Shown: positions 10,309 to 18,915, counted from the first letter of the stretch. The stretch is 20,095 bases of DNA from Gnetum montanum (GCA_015680685.1 MNCI01000808.1:678082-698176); one strand, 5' to 3'. Translations and numbers: made by a program. Notes: generated by a model not told the origin, from the sequence alone.

Positions 10309-10450
10309 CTGTATAAGAATGCAATCAAAGTAATTTTTAGAATAAAAGCTAAAACTTTAGTCAAGTATCCTTTTAACAATGTTCCTACAACATTCCCTGT
10401 ATAAGAAGGGAATCAAAGTAATTTTTAGAGTAAAAGCTAAAACTTTAGTC
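10288..10450. repeat. 88-bp tandem duplication spanning the NB-ARC exon 3' splice site
   Basis: Copy 1 (10288-10375) and copy 2 (10376-10450) share ACAATGTTCCTACAA, ATTCCCTGTATAAGAA, AATCAAAGTAATTTTTAG and AAAGCTAAAACTTTAGTC with few differences. On the minus strand each copy contains the branch/acceptor region, the CTTATACAG acceptor and the first codons of the exon (ECCRNIV-like in the distal copy, EFCRNIV in the proximal copy). The distal acceptor leads to a stop within about 13 codons, so the proximal copy keeps the true exon. Confidence 0.85.
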
Positions 10451-10727
10451 CACAATATATGTTGTTATTTAATATGAGTCATGCAATAATTTACTATACG
10501 TTATGGTGGCAACTTGGGCTTAAAAAAATATAAGAAACACTCTAAATCCATGCATCGATAAAGACACTAATAATAAAGCTCAAAACTAAATTTGGAATCA
10601 TATTGGCATATCGTATTATTGCTTTGAATATCTTAGGATCAGCTTGCTTTGGTAATAAACCAAAAATAAGCGAACATAGATGCTAATAAAGAAAACGTTA
10701 ATGGGTTAACAGTTTAAAATTACTCAC
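10309..10727 (-). other. Intron between TIR and NB-ARC exons
   Basis: The donor GTGAGT is at 10727-10722 and the acceptor CTTATACAG ends at 10309. The intron is AT-rich, as plant introns are, in contrast with the flanking exons. Its 3' end lies in an 88-bp tandem duplication, so a second copy of the acceptor sits about 88 bp upstream (AG at 10398-10397). Confidence 0.7.
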
Positions 10728-11394
10728 CCTTTACCCTGGTACCCGCTTATATCTACAATCGTGCACAGAGCCTTTCTCCAAGATTCAGTAACTTAACTGG
10801 AATACCTGGTTTCTAGTTTCTGAAAGCCCTGCCTGAAAGCTCCTTTCAAATGTCAAATGTCAAAGGGTTCCACATAGACAGGAATCAGCATAGATTGAGA
10901 CAGGTAGTATTTGTGCACCATCATCTCCAATTCTTTTAGACACCACAAAGACTCTGCATATCCAGTAGAAAGGATACACACATGCACTTTGGAACATGCA
11001 ATGGCTTCATCAATCACTTGTGGGAACCCTTCACCACTCTCAAGTTCTTCTTTGTCCAGGAACACAGGGATGCCATAAACCCAATCATACATGTGATAAG
11101 CCAAAGTCTGCTTTGTATCAGGCCCTTGTGACCGATGAACACATCGAATTTGTTGCTATTGCTAGTGGGGCTACCCTCATAAGAGTAGGTTGAGGATGAC
11201 CCCACACCTGAATCTAGATCTAAATAAAGCCCTACAGGCAGCTCCTGCTCCTGATGCTGTTGCAAATGATGCAATTTTGTTGCTGGGAATTGAATGTTTA
11301 GCTCTTCCTTGCCCTCTTGTGTCCTTCTCTTAGATGCTACTTTCCCTTCTGTATCACAGGACTTGAGCCACTTAGTTGCCTTGTTCTCAGCCAT
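10728..11394 (-). pseudogene. TNL exon 1: N-terminal extension and broken TIR domain
   Basis: The ATG at 11394 sits in a good plant context (CAAATGGC) and opens about 80 residues of Gln/Ser-rich, disordered N-terminal extension. The TIR domain then begins at KFDVFIGHKG. One base is missing at about 11121-11124. The TIR continues in the next frame (from 11104) as HMYDWVYGIPVFLD, the expected second TIR strand, then EELESGEGF (the box with the conserved Glu), then EAIACSK and ESLWCLKELEMM with the W-C-L.EL motif. An in-frame TGA at 10853 falls where the family usually has Arg in 'D-L-R-H', and a TAA at 10793 follows; between and after them the frame stays TIR-like (GAFRQGFQK, then ESWRKALCT). 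The exon ends at a strong donor, GG/GTGAGT (10727-10722). Confidence 0.85.
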
Positions 11395-11482
11395 TTGCCC
11401 TGTTTCAGCCAGGGCAGATACAGATCAGATAAGAGAGAGGGCTGTATAATTTGCAAAGACTAGAGAATTGAGGGGAAACTAA
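11395..11482 (-). promoter_or_regulatory. Residual TNL leader between start codon and the LTR
   Basis: Only about 88 bp separate the TNL ATG from the retrotransposon LTR. On the minus strand this stretch holds a weak TATA-like AAATTATACAG (about 11443-11453) and a pyrimidine patch CCCTCTCTCTTATC, typical of plant core promoters or 5' leaders. Anything further upstream has been displaced by the element. Confidence 0.4.
11396..11416. other. Perfect 7-bp inverted repeat beside the TNL start codon
   Basis: TGCCCTG (11396-11402) and CAGGGCA (11410-11416) are perfect inverted copies around a 7-nt loop. In the minus-strand transcript the hairpin would end one nucleotide before the ATG at 11394. It is visible in the sequence; any role in translation is conjecture. 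Confidence 0.55.
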
Positions 11483-12002
11483 TGCAGCAACACTGTGACA
11501 TTCAAAAATGTTGATGGCAAGAACATCGAGAGGTCTGCAAGCGTATAGCATAACCTCAAATCCATGCAAGGGCTGTGCTAGGAAACGAAAATGAGGTGCC
11601 TTAAACGGTCTGGTCAATTAGACAGGGATTTACGTGGTGTTAGAATGACCATTTGTAAAGGGTTTATGCAGAGTTACGTGCAGGCACTGGGGCTGACTAA
11701 GCTAGAGCATAGTAGGGTGTCCCAGCCTAAGAACAATGATGTAAACATGCAAATATGTATGAAACAACAAGAAAATATAAGTGTTACGTTGATTGCTAAA
11801 GAGAAATGCTTGAGAAATGTAACAAAATTTGAGAACAGAAGTGCACTACCCCAAAAGGTGGAGCATAGCTAATTCCAAAAAGGGTTTTAAAAGGTACATA
11901 GTGTACAACAGGCACAGTGGGAGTGTATTCACAGCCTTGGTGGTGTCAGGCAATGAAGTATGATGCTCATTGTAATGAATTGTGCTTGCTGGATTGGTTG
12001 CC

Positions 12003-12180
12003 ATGGTGTACCATGTCATGTTCTAGAAAGCTGCAATGGGGCTATGGTGTACCATGTGGTGTAGGGTTGTAACAGGGTCATGGTGTACTGTGTGGTGGAG
12101 GACTACAATAGGGTTGTAGTGTACTGTGCGATGCTCAACAACAATGGGGTTGCAGTGTAATGTGTGGTGTAGCTATGCCT
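12003..12180. repeat. Tandem array in the LTR, 4-5 units of about 36-45 bp
   Basis: Imperfect units carry GGTGTACCATGTGGTGTAG followed by a TTG/CAATGGGGT segment. The same array is present in the right LTR (about 19666-19850), so it predates insertion. It lies downstream of the LTR TATA box in minus orientation, inside the transcribed R/U5 part. Confidence 0.75.
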
Positions 12181-12326
12181 CTCTACCAGTGTGGTGTGCT
12201 CTGGGTCTTGTTTGCCCACGGAGCTAAGTGCCAAGATGCCAAAGTACTAAATGCCAAATGAAAATGTCAACTACCTCACTAGTGAAAAATGGAAGCCAAC
12301 CCCCTTGAAACATTGGGGCGCAGGGG

Positions 12327-12335
12327 TATTTATAG
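12327..12335 (-). promoter_or_regulatory. LTR TATA box pointing toward the TNL pseudogene
   Basis: The minus strand reads CTATAAATACCCC, a near-ideal plant TATA box. Predicted initiation about 30 bp on, near 12300, gives a transcript running through the rest of the LTR and then into the TNL start at 11394. Confidence 0.6.
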
Positions 12336-12614
12336 TGCTAGATTTAGCCTAAAATGCGAATTAGGTGCCATGTGGTAGTGTAGTAGGTGGGATCACAAGG
12401 AAAATTTAGAAAATTTTCTAAGTTTGGAGGTGACCAAAAAAAGTTCAAAAATTTTCTTACTTTGGCTACTATGCTCATTCTGTGTTATGTGTGGGACACT
12501 GGACATTGGTTGCTACTCTCATCCTATGTTATGTGAGGGAGACATAGATTGCTGGTTGCTGTGCTCATCCTGTGTTCCGTGCAGGACACAAGACACTCCC
12601 TAGGGATAGCGCGT

Positions 12615-13256
12615 AACATGGACACTTAGAAGAATCTAGTGAATACTGTAGTCCTTGTTCTTACTACGCTAGATATGCTCTAAAGCATAGTAGGATGGGT
12701 AGCCTTAGAAGTTAGAAAATTTGCCAAATGCCTCTTCCATGCTAAGCTAGCTTGACACTTAGGCAAAACTGGCCATTGAAAGGTATGCTACATTGGCTAT
12801 GCTCTAGAGTGTAGCAAGGGTAATGGGAGTGTAACACAACACTTAAATTTTTTTTTGCATCTTGCTACACTCGTCTCTTATTATGCACGGGACATGTAAC
12901 TTAGCAGTTAGAAAATTTTTTACAAAACTATTATCCCATGCTAGCTACGCTCTATAGCATAATAGGGGAAATGGGAGCATCGCACAACGCTTAGAAAAAT
13001 TTCTATAGCTATTGTTGACACTTAGAAATATTTTACAAGATAGGCCTTTGTGCATGCTATGCTAGCTATGCTAGAGAGTGTAGCACTAACACTTCGGAAA
13101 ATTTGCTAAGTTTTAACACTTAGAAAAATTTGTAGAAAGTGCCATAGTTCTAACACTTAGAAATATTTTGCAAATTTGGTAGTTAGAGTTGACTACACTC
13201 AACACTTAGAAAAATTTGGGCAAAGTGCCACCATTTTGACACTTAGCCAAAATTGT
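12615..13256. repeat. About ten dispersed copies of an ACACTTAGAAAAATTT motif in the putative U3
   Basis: Variants of AACACTTAGAAAAATTTG occur at about 12619, 12750, 12837, 12985, 13017, 13088, 13116, 13152, 13200 and 13238, with irregular spacing that tightens to 28-48 bp at the right end. They lie upstream of the TATA box in minus orientation, where LTR enhancers usually sit. Interspersed are variants of GCTATGCTCTAGAGTGTAGC. Confidence 0.7.
12796..12815. repeat. Imperfect palindrome with CTCTAGAG core
   Basis: GCTATGCTCTAGAGTGTAGC is a 20-bp near-palindrome. Related GCTA..CTCTA strings recur at about 12664, 12945 and 13061, and near 18920-19035 beside the 5' LTR. Confidence 0.55.
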
Positions 13257-13294
13257 AATTGAGATGCCAAGAATAGAAATTTTGTGCTGTTTCA

Positions 13295-13312
13295 ATGTTC
13301 CCTCTTTTTTTA
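13295..13312 (-). other. Putative polypurine tract
   Basis: On the minus strand AAAAAAAGAGGGAA precedes TGAAACAGCAC, which would be the first bases of the 3' LTR. Composition and position fit the plus-strand primer of LTR retrotransposons. A second, longer polypurine run on the minus strand (13679-13745) is an alternative. Confidence 0.5.
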
Positions 13313-14500
13313 TTTCTAGAGGAGTAGCCCAAAAGATGTTAAGAATGAGTTGTAAAAAACCATAGTAGACATGGCACCAACATCACTTATTAGTACCTGA
13401 TCGGGTGTCGTTTCACCATGCTCAAGAGTGTTGTGGATAAGGGTATGTTGGGGCAAAGTGTGTAGGAAATGTGTTAGGGAGATGAAATGCAAGTAGAGAA
13501 AATAAAATGAAAACAATGTATCCTGATGCAAGATGCAAATTCAACATACTTGATAGTGACCATGGCATGACCCTAAAATTTTGACCTCTCGTTAGAGTGC
13601 TTATAAGAGAGTCAAAGTCAATCCAATGTTGGTTTGGTTATGAAGTTGCAGTATTGTCAATTTGCTTGGGGATGTGCTTCTCCCCTTTCTATCTTTCTTT
13701 TTTTCTACATTTTTTTTGCTTTTTTTTTCTTTTTTTTCTTTTCTATGAGGTGAACCTCTGTTGGGTTTGACTTACTATTGAATGCTAGCTGCAAGTTGGC
13801 CATCAAGTAGATAGGCTTTGTTTTGATGCAATCATGTCGCATCTATATGATAAGTGCTTTCTCCTAGGAATGAGTTGTGTTACATCTACTTGGGCTTTGA
13901 CCAGCTAATATAGGCTTCCCAGGGAACGATTTGTGTTACGTCCACTAGGGGTTCTATGGTTGATGTGAGAAGAATGCCATGTGCGTAACAGTGTGTATGC
14001 ATCAAAGGGATGTGCAATCATGAGTATGCAAGGGATGAGAGGCTATTGGGATGAAGGAGTGAATGTGCATAAGCTATGATTGGATGAGGTAGGTGTGCAC
14101 TCTTGAGTGGTTTAACTAGTCCAATTATGCACATCAAAGCAATGTGGTGACTTGCTGCTATGATGAGATGCATCTTTGCACGATCGCCTCCAAGGCTTTG
14201 TCCTGCAAACATAACTTTGAGAAGATAAGAAAATCACACAACATGAAATGCAAATCAACTGCTAGATGCAAAGATGCTACAAGTGCTGGATGCAAAGATG
14301 CTACAAATGTGTTAAATGCTATGCTAGTTGCAAATGATCAAGAAGCTAGTGCAAGTGCTAGAGCGATGATGTTGTGAGTGTTTCAAAGGCCGCATTGATG
14401 GTAGGTGCTCCAACAAATTAGTAGGATGGTGGGAGGTGATGATGCTACGAGTTCCCCAAGGGTTTCACCAATGGCAAGTGCTCCAATAGATTAGCAACAT

Positions 14501-14680
14501 GCTAGTTTAAAATCTTGGTAGACTGTGAACCTAGTTTAAGGTACTATTAGATCATGATGTGCTAGTTTATAGTCCTAGCAAACTATTGCATGCTAGTTTA
14601 ACATCATAGCGAATGGTGGATGTTGTGCCAGTTTAATGTCATGATCCAAGAATGATCTATGCCAGTTTATAGTCATAGTA
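14501..14680. repeat. Array of CTAGTTTA motif units
   Basis: CTAGTTTA or CCAGTTTA occurs at about 14501, 14531, 14561, 14591, 14627 and 14661, each usually followed by A/TNNTC-TAG. Spacing is about 30-36 bp. Further copies lie at about 16517, 16553 and 18044 in the same element. Confidence 0.75.
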
Positions 14681-14891
14681 CACAATCTGTGTTAATTTTT
14701 TGTGTCATGGTGGATGAGTGCTTACCTTTCTTGTGTAAGGTGCGATGTTGCATGCATAGTCATGCTATGTGCCTATAAGATCCTGCAAAAATCAACTAGA
14801 AAAACAACATTAAGCAGCACCTATCATAAATAGAGTTAAAATTCACAAATGAAAGGAAAGAAATGCAAAAAGTGATAGTTTTAGGTTGTTC

Positions 14892-15050
14892 TGGGCCATG
14901 GGCTAGTTTAAAGCCTTTTCGAGCCATCAAGTGTTGCTAGTTTTGGGCCATTTTGGGCCATTGCTAGTTTAAGGTCTTTTCAGGCCATCTAGTGTTGCTA
15001 GTTTTGGGCCATTTCAAGACATCGCTAGTTTAAGGCCTTTTTGGGCCATG
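14892..15050. repeat. Three-copy tandem repeat of about 52-61 bp
   Basis: Units begin GGGCCAT at about 14892, 14944 and 15005. Each carries GCTAGTTTAA followed by a CCTTTT...GCCAT segment, and the first two also have a TGTTGCTAGTTTT tail. The motif is shared with the array just to the left. Confidence 0.8.
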
Positions 15051-15330
15051 TATTTTTATAGTTTTATGTTTTTATTTATTTTTATGTATTTTTGATGTTT
15101 TTCAAATGCAATGTGTAAGCTAAGTAGATGGATGCGTAAACAAAGTAGAAAGGCATAAACAAAGTGAAGTAATGTGTAAACTAGGCAAGCAGGTGAAATG
15201 TAAATGCATGAACAAATGCAATGTAAGAAAAAATAAGAAATGCATGCCTCATGGAGGTAAGGGGTAAGTGTGCACTTAGCATGTTTTTGGCCACGAAAAA
15301 GTCTTGATCACGTAGTTGCTTCCTAATCAG

Positions 15331-15837
15331 TTAAGCATTAGGGGGTGTGCAAGGCTTAGGATTCTTTGGGAGGCTATTGGCTTTAACCACTTGTTCAAGT
15401 GTATCAACCTTAGGTGTTACATTGGTTGCTAGAGGTGCATCACCAAGAAACCACACCTTTGACACTTGTGCCATGTCTATGTTGTGGATACTCAAAGAGG
15501 AAGTGTTATCACCATGGATGATAACTTGACCACCTTTGTATGGAAGGTGGATTTCTTGATGGATGGGAGAGGACACAATCCATAGTTGGGCTAGCCATGG
15601 CCTACTCAGGATTAGGTTGAAGCCCAGCATCTCCTCTATGATAGTGAAATCTACACTGGTGGAAAATTTCTCTCCTATGACAAAGGCTAAGTTGATTATA
15701 CCCCTAACAGTGTTGCATGATCCATTGAAAGATTTTAGACACATAGTATTGGTTGGCTTGATTTCATCTACCAAGCCTAGCTTGTCAATGACGGAGTAGA
15801 GGACTACATTTGTTGTTACACCATCATCGACGTGCAC
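15331..15837 (-). pseudogene. Retropepsin-like protease domain of the retroelement
   Basis: A stop-free 168-codon frame with no ATG at its start (the first codon is GTG), so it is a slice of a former polyprotein. It reads DDGVTTNVVLYSVIDKLGL, matching the plant retropepsin start 'D-G-(S/A)-x-x-N-(I/V)-(L/M)-x-x-x-(L/V)...LGL', then FNGSCNTVRGIINLAFVIG and FTIIEEMLGFNLILSRPWL, the 'LGRPWL' landmark with S in place of G. In active retropepsins the catalytic triplet is D-(T/S)-G; here it is D-D-G. Several plant Ty3-type elements have D-G-G or D-D-G at this place, so this is not by itself proof of inactivity. The frame ends at a TAA, after which no polymerase follows. Confidence 0.72.
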
Positions 15838-16814
15838 TCTATAGATGATGCACTACCTAGCACATATGCTAATGGATAGTAGAGCTGTAGTGACCTCCCC
15901 TCATTTAGGGTTGACCATGAATGCATTTTCATGAAATGCTAGGGATGTTGAACTTGTTTTCTGTGTTGTAGGGGGCAACATCACTGCACATATGGAGGCC
16001 AACATCTGGTCCAGTGCTTCCTAATGGGTAGATGAGTTCATGACAAGGTCGTACAAGCTAACCATTGTGTTCTTTTACTTAAGAATTTGTTTCACTTGAG
16101 TTAGTGCATCTACAAAGTCCTTATCATCAGCCATTGTGTTGGCCTTGATTTCTTCCATGTGGCTTGAGAGATAGATCTCTTGCAGAGGGGACTTGGCTTG
16201 GCTTGCTTGGGGGTAGGGGCCCTAGTGTTCAATTGTTACTTGGTGGTTATGGCCTTTTCTTTGGCCATGGGAGTTGCAAGGTGCTCATTCATCCTCTTGC
16301 ATTGCCATTTGATAGGCCTACCAAGGCTTTTAGTGGGATTAGCCCTCAAAGGATGAGGGATTGAAATGTTGCCCACTGTTGGGCTTTGGGTAGGTGAGGG
16401 GCAATCACATCATCACATCTTTATGATAAATGATGTTTTAGGAGTTGTTGTAGGGCCAACTTGTTATGGAACCTTGATGATGAAAGGTTGCTTAGTGATT
16501 TTTATTATTGCGTCATGCTAGTTTAACATGTTAGTGGATGATTGGTTTGGTTGCTAGTTTAACATCTTAGCGAATGATTACTATGGGATCTTGACCACCT
16601 AGGATGTTGTGGGTGCTTGAGGTGGCACTTTGATAACAAAGGAGGGCCTCTTGCTTGTGGAGGCCAAGGGGATCCTTGCCTTATTAGGAGGCACATGGAT
16701 CACAAAAGGTTGTTGTATAGGTTTATACTTGGCACCTATGCTGATGTTGTTTATGACATAGGGGGTGTTATCTATGTTGGACTAGCTTGCTATGTTGAGC
16801 ACCAGTTGGCCCTA
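15838..16814 (-). other. Gag-protease linker, heavily stopped
   Basis: In a gag-pro polyprotein this stretch would encode the region between zinc knuckle and protease. Stops occur in all minus frames and I find no domain. Two CTAGTTTAACAT units lie at about 16517-16580. Open frames on the plus strand here are antisense shadows. Confidence 0.5.
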
Positions 16815-17790
16815 TTCTATCATTCTTTGTAGATCATCTTGCAAAGCATGACAATTGTTCCATACTATGAAAAGACATCTGGTGGTAATAACAGTATTGG
16901 TCCAGTTGGAAATGTTGTGTGGTTGAGGGCTCATTTGATACTGCTGAGGTAGGATTCTTTAGTAGTTTGTAGTACCTATCATGTTTTTGGTGGGAAATCT
17001 CCGATACATGTTTATGTTGGACTCACCTGGCTTTCAAGAGTTGCTCCAGCGATTTAGAGGGTTCCATCGATAGTAGTATATACTTTGAGTGATCCTTGTG
17101 CTCAAAGTTGGGCCTTGGGGTGGTCCCTGTAGATGTAGGTGAGTTGGTTCTTGAGTTGGTAGCTTTGTGAGCTAGGGCCTTAGGTTGCTTAGCTATTGGG
17201 CCCCAGTTGGTTGCTTTTGTGTTTACAGCCACTATTTCCATTGTTGTGTTTTGCTTGCGCACATGTTGATTTCTATAGGCCATGTAGGCTAGGTCATTGT
17301 TGGCTTGTGTTGCCTCTTCTATGCCCTTCATTTGGAAAAAGGCTTGGACGAGGGACTTTGGGGCTAGGTAATATAGTTTGGACTTGATGAAATTATTCAC
17401 TGCACCCTTAAAGATGACCAGTAGATGTGTTTCTATTACGGGTTCATAAACTTTTCTCAATGTAGTGTTCCAATGTTGGAGGAATTTTGGCATGGGATCT
17501 ATGGGTCCTTACTTGACCTACATGAGCTAGTCAATTGTTACTTCAGGCTTTAGGTTGTACCTGAAGCATGTCACAAACTAGCTTATGAGATCCTCCAAAG
17601 AAGAGATTGAGGCCCTGGGTAGCATACGATACTAATCTAAGGCCTTGCTAATGAGTGACATAGGAAACACACACATGATGACATGTATCTAGGCTTAAAG
17701 GAGTAGGCACTCAGATTAGAATATCACCAGTTTGCATTGGGGTCTCCTTCACTATTGTACTTTATGAGTTGAGGCAACTAGACCCTAGTT
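16815..17790 (-). pseudogene. Retroelement gag with zinc-knuckle relic
   Basis: In minus orientation PQLIKYNSEGDPNA (about 17770) and FPMSLISKALD.Y (about 17670) match the opening of plant Ty3-type retrotransposon gag domains. SISSLEDLIS, YNLKPEVTID and KFLQHWN follow. The frame then stays open from 17493 to 17023 (EPVIETHLLVIFKGAVNNFI, YYLAPKSL). Further on, CYYHQM.FHSMEQ and, one frame over, NCHALQDDLQRMIE at about 16900-16815 form a relic of the gag 'C-x2-H...H...C' zinc knuckle seen in plant elements. In-frame stops at 17527, 17518 and 17509, another near 17640, and frameshifts make it non-functional. The stops sit where the family has Gln or Trp. Confidence 0.72.
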
Positions 17791-18690
17791 GGAAGAGTCA
17801 AAGTTGGGACCATAGGACTTATGGGGTCATCTTGGTAGAAGTCCACCACCTTGATGGTTTTGAAGGAGGCAACTTTGAGTTGGTTGATCTCATCCATCAA
17901 ACTTTGAATTAGCTAGAATGTTTTATCCAAGCTTGGGGATGTGCTAGCTAGTTGCATTCATTGGGCTTGTATTGGTTGCATAGCATAGGATTGGATTGTT
18001 GGTTGTAGAATTTGGCAATTTAATGTCATAGTGGATGGTCGTTTCTAGTTTAATGTTGTTAGCTGAGGGATGGGTATGGTGACTAAGTTGGGCAACACAT
18101 GAGTGGTTGGATGGATGCCTTGGGAACCAATGAGACAAGTGGGACATAAAATTCTTGAGTTGTCTGGGGCTGGGAAGTGGCCCCTACATGAGAATAGGAT
18201 TGAGAAAATGTAGTAGTTACTTGCGAGGAAGGCTAAATTGGCATGGTCACCATCTTAGAGAGGATGGATGGACTAAACTGAGGAGGGGTTGCACTAGGGA
18301 TTGGTTGTTAGAAGATGATGTAAAGGGGGATCTCATGTTTGGAGTGGGCCTTGAACTCATCTTCTTCCTCTTGTGAGGCTTCCTCATAGGTTCTCCCTGC
18401 ATCATGCTTATTTGCACAAATGAATTGGAACAACAGCTAGTGGTAAGAATCCATGAGTGGGATTATGTTGAATAAGGTTGGATTGTACTCTTGTCTATTC
18501 ATATGGACATGTTCGTAATCTTGTTTTGCCTCTAGGTCAAGGTGATCCACTGGTAATCCTACTTGGATTTTGGCACAAACAGAATTGTACTATTCATGGC
18601 TTATTACAACACACTTTTGGCTGGATCTTGGTGTCAAATGTGTTAGACACTAACTTGGAAGGTTGATTTGGATTCATGTTGATAGGTTGG
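17791..18690 (-). other. Retroelement leader / gag 5' region, no intact frame
   Basis: The sequence between the LTR-proximal repeats and recognisable gag. The minus-strand frame 18147-17944 (67 codons, His/Ser/Asn-rich) is open but has no recognised domain. It may be the former N-terminal part of gag. One CTAGTTTAATG motif lies at about 18044. Confidence 0.4.
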
Positions 18691-18699
18691 GTTGTGAGA

Positions 18700-18915
18700 G
18701 TTTTTGTTTGCAAAAAAGGTGGCTAACTTTGGAAATTGTAGAAAAATGACTAAGTCTACCAGTAGTAGAAAAATGGGTAAGTATAAAAATGTAGAAGAAT
18801 AGCTAAGGGTAAAAATGGCTAAGTATTGCAAAAAATTGACTAAGTGTAAAATTGTAGAAAATTTGTCCAAGTATAAAAATTCAAAAAAAATGCTAAGTAT
18901 AAAAGTTGCTGAAAA
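18700..18915. repeat. Degenerate AAAAATGGCTAAGTAT repeats beside the 5' LTR
   Basis: At least eight loose copies of [A]n-TG(G/A)CTAAGTATAAAAAT-TGTAGAA spaced about 20-35 bp apart. The vocabulary (CTAAGT, AAAAATTT) resembles the repeated motif in the putative U3 of the 3' LTR. Confidence 0.65.

Larger units (their letters stand above)
5756..11394 (-). pseudogene. TIR-NBS-LRR (TNL) disease-resistance pseudogene, whole locus
   Basis: TNLs are cytosolic or nuclear plant immune receptors: an N-terminal TIR NADase/signalling domain, a nucleotide-binding NB-ARC switch and a ligand-sensing LRR. All three are recognisable here in the right order on the minus strand, split by introns at usual TNL positions (after TIR, after NB-ARC). 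Landmarks are KFDVFI.HKG (start of TIR), GIGGIGKTT (P-loop), MHD (end of ARC2) and about 15 leucine-rich repeats. The locus is broken: a 1-nt loss in the TIR (about 11122), stops in the TIR (10853, 10793), a frameshift just before the P-loop (about 10195), stops in NB-ARC (9811, 9655, 9550, 9283), a frameshifting 26-bp duplication in the LRR (8420-8471), and frameshifts near 6967 and 6165. Sequencing error could explain one or two, not all. Confidence 0.88.
11483..13294 (-). repeat. 3' LTR of the gag-protease element
   Basis: The left end is set where similarity to the right copy fades (TGCAGCAACAC at 11483 against TAGCAGCAAAAAC at 19159). The part 11483-12197 is matched by the right LTR. The right end is inferred: ...CTGTTTCA ends at 13294 and on the minus strand is preceded by AAAAAAAGAGGGAA, a typical polypurine tract. 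That would make the LTR about 1.8 kb. Only the first 715 bp are confirmed by a second copy in this window. Confidence 0.65.
13313..15330. other. Non-coding interior of the element, no polymerase seen
   Basis: About 2 kb between the protease stop and the putative polypurine tract. It contains a pyrimidine-rich tract (13679-13745), GCTAGTTTA-type repeats (14501-15050) and many stops in all frames. No reverse transcriptase, RNase H or integrase motif is visible on either strand. Confidence 0.65.

Noticed and set aside
11591-11872. 93-codon plus-strand open frame in the 3' LTR
   Set aside because: The matching stretch in the other LTR has a stop and shifts; it is non-coding LTR sequence.
13679-13745. 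Long pyrimidine run as the polypurine tract of the element
   Set aside because: Possible, but no convincing CA terminus precedes it. The shorter tract at 13299-13312 has a CA/TG boundary next to it and typical composition. Kept as an alternative.
14892-15050. Three-unit repeat considered as a CRISPR array
   Set aside because: Units are contiguous and diverged, with no constant repeat and variable spacer structure, and the context is a plant retroelement.
15347-15799. Plus-strand open frames opposite the protease
   Set aside because: Antisense to the retropepsin-like frame, which has recognisable motifs.
16164-17387. Plus-strand frames of 60-71 codons
   Set aside because: Antisense to the gag and linker region; no independent support.
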